Below, in pieces: positions 1 to 5,094 of a stretch of DNA of 5,741 nt. The notes under the pieces were generated by a model. The model had not been told where the DNA came from and searched no databases. It saw only the letters and a list, made by a program, of their open reading frames with translations. This DNA is from Anaerolineaceae bacterium (GTDB taxonomy: Bacteria; Chloroflexota; Anaerolineae; Anaerolineales; Anaerolineaceae): positions 1-5,741 of the forward strand of contig DOEX01000210.1 in assembly GCA_003532515.1 (NCBI GenBank). The letters are read 5' to 3'. Every line of letters begins with the position of its first letter. The stretch's first letter is position 1. The translations under genes and the position numbers were made by a program.

Positions 1-68
1 TGCCCAAGAAACCGGAAACTCAACCAAAGAAAATCAGCATTAGCTCTAAAAAGGTAATTGAGGGTTAG
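1..68 (+). CDS. C-terminal tail of an unidentified upstream gene (partial)
   Basis: The frame starting at base 3 is open from the window edge and ends at the TAG at 66-68. It encodes about 21 residues, rich in Lys, Pro and Ser (begins PKKPETQPKK, ends KKVIEG). This composition suits a disordered basic C-terminus. A strong terminator begins 17 bp after the stop, which is where a + strand gene would be expected to end. The other two frames are also open for 13-18 codons, so frame choice rests mainly on composition and the terminator. Too little is present to assign a family or function. Confidence 0.4.
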   Translation, partial: PKKPETQPKKISISSKKVIEG

Positions 69-84
69 TCACAACCAACACTTA

Positions 85-119
85 GAAAACACCCCGTCAA
101 AGTCTGACGGGGTGTTTTC
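85..119 (+). terminator. Rho-independent terminator with perfect 15-bp stem
   Basis: Bases 85-99 pair perfectly with 105-119 around a 5-nt loop (aagtc). The GC-rich core is ACCCCGTCA/TGACGGGGT. The 3' arm ends in TTTT and the 5' arm begins with the matching AAAA, so the structure can terminate transcription on either strand. It lies 17 bp past the stop of the upstream partial gene and insulates ppk2 from it. Confidence 0.88.
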
Positions 120-167
120 AATATTTGATGAGACTAAAATCCCTGTAAATATCCAAAACTCACATCC

Positions 168-226
168 TGGTCACTGCAAGGGAGCGCCAGCGACCGTGGC
201 AGTCTGCCTTTTTGAAGAGACTCTGG
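168..226. repeat. Degenerate dispersed intergenic repeat (REP/MITE-like)
   Basis: The segment containing CACTGCAAGGGAGCGCCAGC, then GACCGTGGCAGTCTGCC and GAAGAGACTC, resembles a family I remember as common between genes in Chloroflexota and other environmental bacteria (consensus like TCATTGCGAGGGAGCG...GCAATCTC). It is intergenic and non-coding. A short inverted pair (ACTGC 173-177, GCAGT 199-203) could fold it. Only one copy lies in this window, so its repetitive nature is inferred from memory of the family and not seen here. Confidence 0.5.
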
Positions 227-347
227 AACTAAAATTCTGACAATCCAAGCTTTTCCATTAAGGCAAAGTGGCTCCCATCATCCGAGGTTGAGAGGATTTT
301 AGATAACCTTGCTCCTGATCAGTGTGGAAGAAAGCGATTCCTTCGTG

Positions 348-369
348 TTCGGTCCGAATCTACTATAAT
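348..369 (+). promoter_or_regulatory. ppk2 promoter: consensus -10 with adjacent palindrome
   Basis: A perfect TATAAT lies at 364-369, putting the transcription start near 376, about 20 nt before the ppk2 ATG. No good -35 hexamer exists at the right distance (CTTCGT at 341-346 is poor). An 11-bp palindrome, TTCGG-T-CCGAA (348-358), lies just upstream of the -10, where a bound protein could control RNA polymerase. The regulator is unknown. Confidence 0.55.
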
Positions 370-385
370 TAGAATTCAGACCAAA

Positions 386-390
386 AGGAG
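386..390 (+). promoter_or_regulatory. Ribosome binding site of ppk2
   Basis: AGGAG at 386-390 sits 6 nt before the ATG at 397. This fixes the ppk2 start. Confidence 0.85.
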
Positions 391-396
391 AGAACG

Positions 397-1239
397 ATGA
401 AACATAAAAAATACCTGGTCAAACCCGGAGAGAAAGTAAAACTGAAGGATTTTGACCCCAATGATTCCAGCGAATTTGATGGTAATAAGAAAGATGGCAA
501 AGAAGCCCTCCTAAAACTGAATAAAGAAATCGAAGCTCTGCAGGAATTGATGTATGCTGAAGGGAAAAAGCGCCTCCTCGTCATCCTTCAGGCAATGGAT
601 ACCGCCGGCAAAGACGGCGTGATCCGGGCAGTATTTGAGGGCGTAAACCCTCAGGGCGTGCATGTGGCTCCCTTTAAAGCTCCCTCACCTCTTGAGCTTG
701 CCCATGATTACCTCTGGCGTATCCATGCTCAGACTCCTAAAAAAGGCGAGATCGTCATCTTCAACCGCTCACAATATGAAGACGTACTTCCAGTTCGTGT
801 GCTTAACCTGATGCCAGAAAAAGTTTGGTCAAAACGCTTCCATCACATCAACGAGTTTGAACGTATTCTGGTCGATGAGGGCACCGTAGTCCTGAAATTC
901 TATTTGCATATAAATCCAGAAGAACAAGCTGGTCGCTTCCTTGCCCGTCTTGAAGAACCGGACAAGCACTGGAAATTCAACCCAGGTGACCTGGAAGACA
1001 GAAAATTGTGGGACAGCTACATGGAAGCCTATGAAGACGTTTTGAACAAAACCAGCACAGAGTGGGCACCCTGGTATGTTATCCCCAGCAACAAAAAATG
1101 GTATCGAAACCTGTTGGTCGCGACGATCGTACGGGACACATTGGTCAATATGAAAATGGAATTTCCAGCCCCACCCCCTGACCTGGAAAATTATCACCAG
1201 GCTGTACTGGAGATTGTTCGTTCGTACGAGCAGAAATAA
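397..1239 (+). CDS. ppk2: PPK2-family polyphosphate:nucleotide phosphotransferase (class III-like)
   Basis: This cytoplasmic kinase uses inorganic polyphosphate as phosphate donor to phosphorylate nucleoside mono- or diphosphates (AMP/ADP). The 280-residue length matches single-domain PPK2 proteins. The Walker A-like loop is at residues 66-74 (AMDTAGKDG, Lys72 in the phosphate loop). The Walker B-type segment is at 119-131 (IVIFNRSQYEDVL). The basic lid runs from about 174 to 205 and includes ARLEEPDKHWKFNP. A C-terminal block, APWYVIPSNKKWYRNLL, lies at 224-240. NPQGV, HDYLWR and HWKFNP resemble class III enzymes such as those of Meiothermus and Deinococcus, which can take AMP to ATP; this class is inferred from motif resemblance. 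The start is an ATG with a good ribosome binding site. The gene is followed without a gap by a pfkB-family gene in the same frame. No key residue appears missing. Confidence 0.93.
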   Translation: MKHKKYLVKPGEKVKLKDFDPNDSSEFDGNKKDGKEALLKLNKEIEALQELMYAEGKKRLLVILQAMDTAGKDGVIRAVFEGVNPQGVHVAPFKAPSPLELAHDYLWRIHAQTPKKGEIVIFNRSQYEDVLPVRVLNLMPEKVWSKRFHHINEFERILVDEGTVVLKFYLHINPEEQAGRFLARLEEPDKHWKFNPGDLEDRKLWDSYMEAYEDVLNKTSTEWAPWYVIPSNKKWYRNLLVATIVRDTLVNMKMEFPAPPPDLENYHQAVLEIVRSYEQK

Positions 1240-2262
1240 TTGAGCGACCAAGCCAATCCCGTTCCGGATGCCGTCCTGGTTGGGCGTTTGCGCAGAGAAT
1301 TTCTCTTGCCAACCCGTACGGCTCCCTCTTTACACCAACCTGGCGGCAATCTCGCTTACGCCGCTGCGTCGTTTTTACTGTGGGGGGGTAAACCTGGGCT
1401 GGTTTCACGCGTCAACAAAGACTTCCCTTCTGAATGGCTCGAGCAATTCGAAGGCGAGGGCATGGACATCGCGGGCATACGCCAGGCAAACGAACCTATC
1501 GATGATCGATTTTTTGTAACCTATACCAGCGATCTTCAACCTCACTTTGAGAACCCGATCACCTGGTTTGCAGACCGGCAGCTTCCTTTTCCACCTGAAC
1601 TGCTCAGTTACACCCCCACGATCCCGCAATATTGCAGCAAAAACGATTATCGTCCGGATAGCATTCGCGTCACCGATGTTCCTCGTCTCTATCTGGATGC
1701 TTCTTCTGCCCATATCTGCCCGATTGACTTTGTCTCTCACAAGATTTTGCCCTCGTTACTGAAGAGTGGAATGATTTCTACGCTGACCATGCGTGCCTGC
1801 AATTGTTACATGGACCCCATATTTTGGGAGGAGATCCGCGCTCTTGTAACGGATGTTACGGCATTCATGATGACCGACACCCAGGCACTCAAATTGTTCC
1901 AGGGAAGAAGTGTGGACCTGTGGGAGATTGCGGGGATTTTGGCTTCCTACGGACCGGAATACATCCTGATCAATGCCAGGGACGGCACACTCATGGTGTA
2001 CTCACGCCTCAAACGTAAACGCTGGCTTTTTCCTGCTTATTCAGGTAAACCTGCTGACCCCACAGGAGTGTTGGATGCTTTTGATGCCGGTTTCCTGGCA
2101 GGTTATCGCAAAGAGTACGATGTGATCCAGGCTGCGCTTTACGGTCTGGTCAGTGCCTCTTTTTGCGTTGAAGGCAGCGGACCATTTTACTTGTTAGAAT
2201 GTTTGCCCGGATTAAAAGAAGCCCGGCTCAAGGTCTTAAGTCAACAGGTAATGGAGGTGTAG
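1240..2262 (+). CDS. PfkB/ribokinase-family protein with degenerate kinase motifs
   Basis: The 340-residue protein has the ribokinase-fold layout: a first strand at 10-16 (DAVLVGR), the substrate-side di-glycine motif at 35-42 (GGNLAYAA), and a C-terminal PfkB signature region at 273-285 (DPTGVLDAFDAGF). Active family members have GAGD in that signature. Here it reads GVLD: the putative base Asp279 is kept but the anion-hole Ala-Gly are Val-Leu. The Mg/ATP-associated NxxE position reads TDTQ (212-215). It may therefore be a pseudokinase or act on an unusual substrate; the substrate cannot be named. The TTG at 1240 is the only ordinary start that keeps the first strand. No clear Shine-Dalgarno precedes it, so translation probably depends on coupling to ppk2, whose TAA abuts it in the same frame. 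The 3' end overlaps the convergent cyclotransferase gene by 35 bp. Confidence 0.8.
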   Translation: MSDQANPVPDAVLVGRLRREFLLPTRTAPSLHQPGGNLAYAAASFLLWGGKPGLVSRVNKDFPSEWLEQFEGEGMDIAGIRQANEPIDDRFFVTYTSDLQPHFENPITWFADRQLPFPPELLSYTPTIPQYCSKNDYRPDSIRVTDVPRLYLDASSAHICPIDFVSHKILPSLLKSGMISTLTMRACNCYMDPIFWEEIRALVTDVTAFMMTDTQALKLFQGRSVDLWEIAGILASYGPEYILINARDGTLMVYSRLKRKRWLFPAYSGKPADPTGVLDAFDAGFLAGYRKEYDVIQAALYGLVSASFCVEGSGPFYLLECLPGLKEARLKVLSQQVMEV

Positions 2263-3130
2263 CCGAAGGTAGAGGGGTCTCGGTGGGTAATTCAGGCTGG
2301 CTGATCGGGATCAACCTGATTTCGTAAAGCCACTTCCAATGCTTGCCGGTTACAAACAGGCGATTAGTCTCAGGGTCATAAGCGATCCCATTCAACACCT
2401 CCCCTGTTATTGCCTGGTTTTCTTCCGGACGCAGTCCACCCATGTCTAACATTGTTGATACCAATCCGGTTTCCGGATCGATAATAGCAATCTGGTCTGA
2501 AAGGTAAATATTAGCGTAGATATCTCCGTTGACGTATTCCAGTTCATTCAAATATTCGATGGGTTGGTCCTTCCAGGTGACCAGGGTTTCGTTGTGGATA
2601 AAGCCACTGTCTGGATCGGCCCAAAAGAGTTTATTACTACCATCCGAAAGAATCAGCCCTGAGCCGTCACTGGTAAGTCCCCAACCCTCTGTACTGTAAG
2701 AAAACTGGCCCACATTTTCGAAGCTCTCCAGGTCATACACAAAGGCGGTCCCTTCCTGCCAGGTCAGTTGATAGAGCAGCCCATCCAATTCCATCAAACC
2801 TTCCGCAAAATATTGGTCTCCTAATTCAATTTCCTGCAGCACTTCACCACTTTCTGGCTCCACTTTGCGCAGCGAACTTCCTCCATACAAGCCGCAGCTT
2901 TCATAGAAATACCCGTCACGGTAGATCAGACCCTGGGTGTAACAGCCCGGATCATGCGGGTAGCGCTCCACAATCTGGTAACCACCGTAATCGCCTAATT
3001 CGATCGCCGTGGGGGTGGCAGTCTCTGTTGGTGGATTCAATTCGAGTATCTGCGAACAACCAGATAACGCGACCAAGCCAAGTACAGCAAGGAGGATGAG
3101 AGAATAATTTGAGAACCTCTTTTTGTTCAT
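2228..3130 (-). CDS. Lipoprotein glutaminyl-peptide cyclotransferase
   Basis: This enzyme converts N-terminal Gln of peptides or proteins to pyroglutamate, acting outside the cytoplasmic membrane. Residues 1-24 are a lipoprotein signal peptide with lipobox LSGC (Cys25 lipidated). A Thr/Pro-rich linker (33-42) leads to a five-bladed beta-propeller of the plant/bacterial type (residues 48-272). Family blocks are YPHDPGCYTQGL (58-69), ESCGLYGGSSLR (77-88), FAEGL (108-112), LTWQEGTAFVYD (122-133), GWGLTSDG (149-156), LNELEYVNG (194-202) and LFVTGKHWKWLYEI (258-271). By comparison with papaya glutaminyl cyclase from memory, Gln66, Glu110, Trp124, Trp150, Asn195 and Lys263 match active-site residues, while Tyr209 replaces a usual Trp. 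A Pro/Thr-rich tail (275-300) extends past the propeller, and its last residues are encoded antisense to the end of pfkB. An upstream in-frame stop fixes the ATG, but no Shine-Dalgarno is seen. Confidence 0.92.
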   Translation of the reverse strand: MNKKRFSNYSLILLAVLGLVALSGCSQILELNPPTETATPTAIELGDYGGYQIVERYPHDPGCYTQGLIYRDGYFYESCGLYGGSSLRKVEPESGEVLQEIELGDQYFAEGLMELDGLLYQLTWQEGTAFVYDLESFENVGQFSYSTEGWGLTSDGSGLILSDGSNKLFWADPDSGFIHNETLVTWKDQPIEYLNELEYVNGDIYANIYLSDQIAIIDPETGLVSTMLDMGGLRPEENQAITGEVLNGIAYDPETNRLFVTGKHWKWLYEIRLIPISQPELPTETPLPSATPPLPVDLRP

Positions 3131-3138
3131 ACTGTCAT

Positions 3139-3144
3139 ATTTTA
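3139..3144 (-). promoter_or_regulatory. Putative -10 box of the cyclotransferase gene (leaderless start)
   Basis: On the minus strand TAAAAT ends 8 nt before the ATG, so transcription would begin at or within about 2 nt of the start codon. There is no Shine-Dalgarno, which is consistent with a leaderless mRNA. TTGCCA (3163-3168, minus strand) resembles a -35 but is 18-20 bp away depending on the -10 register, so the -35 assignment is weak. Confidence 0.4.
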
Positions 3145-3294
3145 GCTTAATTCTCAGGATGATATGGCAACCCTATCCAGCCCTTCCTTTGGGCAATTGG
3201 AGGGGGAGGGGGTAGTTGCACTTCAATTTTTCTAGAGACTTCATTATCACAAGTAGAATTCTTGGATGGCTTGACGATGTAGAGGCATTCCGCA

Positions 3295-3322
3295 TTGAGG
3301 TCTTTATATCGGGTGATAAAAT
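3295..3322 (+). promoter_or_regulatory. pepT promoter (-35 TTGAGG, extended -10 TGATAAAAT)
   Basis: TTGAGG at 3295-3300 and TAAAAT at 3317-3322 are separated by 16 bp. A TG at 3314-3315 gives an extended -10. The predicted start is near 3329, leaving a leader of about 18 nt before the pepT ATG. The rest of the divergent spacer (3145-3290) holds a G-rich tract (3199-3212) and no other clear site. Confidence 0.6.
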
Positions 3323-3337
3323 GGAACAAACTTCACT

Positions 3338-3343
3338 GGAGGA
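3338..3343 (+). promoter_or_regulatory. Ribosome binding site of pepT
   Basis: GGAGGA at 3338-3343 lies 3 nt before the ATG at 3347 (4 nt from the GGAGG core). The match is strong, though the spacing is a little short. It supports this start. Confidence 0.75.
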
Positions 3344-3346
3344 AAC

Positions 3347-4573
3347 ATGACAGACGTTCTTGAACGTTTTCTGCGTTACGTAAAAATTGACACTCAATCT
3401 GCTCACCATGCTGAGTCTTACCCAAGCACCTTTAAGCAACTCGATCTTTTGCGCTTATTGGCGGACGAACTGCGCCAGCTTAACCTGCAGGAGGTCAAAC
3501 TGGACGACTATGGTTACGTTACAGCCACGCTGCCGTCCAACGTCAACCACCCCACTCCCACCATTGGCTTCATCGCCCACGTGGATACCAGCCCGGCCGC
3601 ATCTGGCAAGGATGTCAAACCACGCCTCGTAGAAAATTATGCAGGGGAAGATATTGTTCTCAACCCGGAACAAAACATTCTTCTAAGCCCATCGCAATAC
3701 CCCGAGTTAAGCAAGCATATCGGTGAAACCCTGGTTGTCACCGATGGCACCACGCTGCTGGGTGCAGACGACAAAGCGGGTGTTGCTGCCATCATGAGCG
3801 CAATGGCAACCCTGGTCGCTCATCCTGAGATTCCGCATGGCAAGATCCGGGTCGGCTTCACACCGGATGAAGAAGTTGGTGCTGGGGTGGATCACTTTGA
3901 TGTGCCGGCTTTTGGCGCTGATTTTGCTTTCACAATGGATGGTGGGCCCGTTGGTGAACTGGCATACGAGAACTTCAACGCTGCTGGTGCCGTGATCACT
4001 GTTCACGGGAAGAGTTTTCATCCTGGTGATGCAAAAGGAAAGCTGGTCAATGCGCTTCAGGTTGCCATCGATTTTCATAACCTCCTGCCTGTCTTTGATC
4101 GTCCCGAACACACCGAAAAGCGGGAAGGCTTCTTCCACCTCATATCGCTGAGCGGCGAAGCTGAAAAAGCCAACCTGGAATACATCATCCGGGACCATGA
4201 CCGTCAATTGTTTGAAGGGAAAAAAGCCCTGATGAACCATGCTGCCGATTACATTAATCAACGCTATGGCGCTGGCACGCTTGAGTTGCATTTGAAAGAC
4301 CAGTATTACAACATGCTCGAAAAAATTGCCCCCCACCCCGAAATTTTGGATCTAGCCCGCAAAGCCTACCGCGCCATTGGCGTGGAGCCAGTTGAGGTAG
4401 CAGTGCGTGGTGGCACAGATGGAAGCCGCCTATCCTTCATGGGTTTGCCAACCCCAAATCTTTTTACTGGTGGCTATAACTACCACGGTCGCTTTGAATA
4501 TCTCTCCGTTGAAGAACTCCAACTTGCCAGCCAGGTCATCGTGGAGATCACCCGCCTGGCGACCGTAGATTAA
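3347..4573 (+). CDS. pepT: Peptidase T (tripeptide aminopeptidase, M20 family)
   Basis: This is a cytoplasmic di-zinc aminopeptidase that removes the N-terminal residue of tripeptides. The 408-residue length matches characterised PepT (about 408-409). Zinc-site motifs are in order: AHVDTSP (77-83, His78 ligand, Asp80 supporting), GADDKAG (139-145, Asp141 bridging), PDEEVGAG (173-180, Glu175 general base, Glu176 ligand), FTMDGG (195-200, Asp198 ligand) and NYHGRFE (378-384, His380 ligand). The dimerisation/lid domain lies between about 210 and 320, containing FHPGDAKGKLVNA and ending near LKDQYYNM. RGGTDGSRLSFMGLPTPN (354-371) is the usual substrate-side block. All catalytic positions are intact. 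It has its own promoter and ribosome binding site. It is divergent from the cyclotransferase gene and transcribed in the same direction as padR, but 188 bp and a separate promoter lie between them. Confidence 0.96.
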   Translation: MTDVLERFLRYVKIDTQSAHHAESYPSTFKQLDLLRLLADELRQLNLQEVKLDDYGYVTATLPSNVNHPTPTIGFIAHVDTSPAASGKDVKPRLVENYAGEDIVLNPEQNILLSPSQYPELSKHIGETLVVTDGTTLLGADDKAGVAAIMSAMATLVAHPEIPHGKIRVGFTPDEEVGAGVDHFDVPAFGADFAFTMDGGPVGELAYENFNAAGAVITVHGKSFHPGDAKGKLVNALQVAIDFHNLLPVFDRPEHTEKREGFFHLISLSGEAEKANLEYIIRDHDRQLFEGKKALMNHAADYINQRYGAGTLELHLKDQYYNMLEKIAPHPEILDLARKAYRAIGVEPVEVAVRGGTDGSRLSFMGLPTPNLFTGGYNYHGRFEYLSVEELQLASQVIVEITRLATVD

Positions 4574-4602
4574 GAAACTGTCTTACTTGTACTTTCCTTA
4601 TC

Positions 4603-4628
4603 CTTGCATGGTCAGACGATCATGCAAG
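4603..4628 (+). terminator. Hairpin downstream of pepT, possible weak terminator
   Basis: CTTGCATG (4603-4610) pairs with CATGCAAG (4621-4628). The helix extends inward through a G-T, T-A and C-G pair to an 11-bp stem with a 4-nt loop, 30 bp after the pepT stop. No T-run follows, so it does not look like a standard intrinsic terminator. It could be an mRNA 3'-end stabiliser, part of factor-dependent termination, or a protein site, because its centre contains GTCAGACG, also present in the padR operator. A second, weaker 6-bp stem (4638-4643 with 4655-4660) follows. Confidence 0.4.
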
Positions 4629-4663
4629 TATCTATAAAAGGGATATGCGACTTCTCCCTTGAT

Positions 4664-4722
4664 AAAAAACCACAAAAATTCCTCAAAAAGTACTTGACAT
4701 GACGTACTACGTCTGATATAGT
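4664..4722 (+). promoter_or_regulatory. padR promoter with phased A-tracts, near-consensus
   Basis: TTGACA (4694-4699) is a perfect -35. After 17 bp comes TATAGT (4717-4722), preceded by an extended-10 TG (4714-4715). The predicted start is near 4729. A-tracts at 4664-4669, 4674-4678 and 4685-4689 are spaced by roughly one helical turn just upstream of the -35. This suits an UP element or intrinsic bend. The promoter should be strong unless repressed. Confidence 0.85.
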
Positions 4723-4740
4723 AGTGTCACGTCAGACGTA
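4701..4740 (+). promoter_or_regulatory. Putative PadR operator: two palindromes flanking the -10
   Basis: O1 is GACGTA-C-TACGTC (4701-4713), between the -35 and -10. O2 is ACGTC-A-GACGT (4729-4739), covering the predicted start site. Their centres are 27 bp apart. The two share GACGTA-like half-sites and together also form a 9-bp inverted repeat, TACGTCTGA (4708-4716) with TCAGACGTA (4732-4740). Position next to padR suggests autorepression. The motif differs from the ATGT-N8-ACAT type described for some PadR proteins, so the regulator assignment is inference. Confidence 0.65.
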
Positions 4741-4750
4741 ATACTTATTG

Positions 4751-4755
4751 AAGGA
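4751..4755 (+). promoter_or_regulatory. Ribosome binding site of padR
   Basis: AAGGA at 4751-4755 lies 6 nt before the ATG at 4762. An overlapping ATG at 4758 is only 2 nt away and opens a frame that stops after a few codons. The start at 4762 is therefore the real one. Confidence 0.75.
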
Positions 4756-4761
4756 AAATGA

Positions 4762-5085
4762 ATGTTGAGCAGCGATGTACTTAGAGGATATACCGATACG
4801 ATCATCTTGTCACTTCTTTTGGATGAACCAAATTATGGCTACGAAATCTCCAGAAGGATACGTACCATCACAAATGATCAATTTGTTATGAAAGAAACCA
4901 CGCTTTATTCTGCTTTCAATCGGCTGGAAAAGAACGGCCTGATCAGTTCGTTCTATGGAACCGAAACCAGTGGCAATCGCCGCACCTACTATCGCTTGAC
5001 AGACGAGGGTCGTGCCTTTTACAAGGAAAAGATTGAAGAATGGAAGATAACCAAAGAAATTGTTGAGAAATTCGTTCGAAATTAG
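4762..5085 (+). CDS. PadR-family winged-helix transcriptional regulator
   Basis: This 107-residue DNA-binding protein has the compact PadR layout. The N-terminal helices contain LRGYTDTIILSLLLDEPNYGYEISRRI (broken here at LRGY, 7-10, and the helix-turn region 12-32). The recognition helix region is at 44-61 (KETTLYSAFNRLEKNGLI). The wing is at 62-80 (ending RRTYYRLTDEG), and a single C-terminal helix (85-104) is probably used for dimerisation. The length fits the short PadR subgroup (LmrR-like, about 105-116 residues) with no separate effector domain. Such proteins usually repress their own operon and are released by hydrophobic ligands or partner proteins. It is co-transcribed with the membrane protein that starts 9 bp after its stop, and its promoter carries two palindromes. 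No effector can be named from sequence. Confidence 0.93.
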   Translation: MLSSDVLRGYTDTIILSLLLDEPNYGYEISRRIRTITNDQFVMKETTLYSAFNRLEKNGLISSFYGTETSGNRRTYYRLTDEGRAFYKEKIEEWKITKEIVEKFVRN

Positions 5086-5094
5086 GAGATAAAA

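Larger units (their letters stand above)
69..396. other. Gene-free stretch between upstream gene and ppk2
   Basis: This 328-bp stretch contains the terminator at 85-119, a degenerate dispersed repeat at about 168-226, and the ppk2 promoter and ribosome binding site near the right end. Short open frames here have no usable start context or protein-like composition. Between about 227 and 335 I see no conserved RNA, gene or clear signal beyond weak 5-bp inverted matches. Confidence 0.6.

Noticed and set aside
58..240. Small + strand open frame of 60 codons before ppk2
   Set aside because: It spans the terminator and the dispersed repeat, has no ribosome binding site, and uses a non-ATG start inside the end of the upstream gene.
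829..1251. Minus-strand open frame opposite ppk2
   Set aside because: It lies antisense to a clearly conserved enzyme, has no family motif, and is explained by codon bias of the coding strand.
1145..1408. Minus-strand open frame across the ppk2/pfkB junction
   Set aside because: It overlaps both real genes and its composition is not protein-like.
3191..3212. Possible G-quadruplex in the cyclase/pepT spacer
   Set aside because: There are only three runs of three or more G, including two G5 runs split by one A. A stable three-layer quadruplex needs four, so at most a weak two-layer form is possible.
3271..3276. TTGACG as the -35 for pepT
   Set aside because: No -10-like hexamer lies 16-18 bp downstream; TTGAGG at 3295 with the extended -10 fits better.
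3707..4336. 209-codon minus-strand open frame opposite pepT
   Set aside because: Despite its length it is fully antisense to the conserved pepT core and shows no recognisable domain or promoter.
4758..4760. Alternative ATG for padR at 4758
   Set aside because: It opens a different frame that stops within a few codons, while the frame from 4762 encodes the complete PadR fold.
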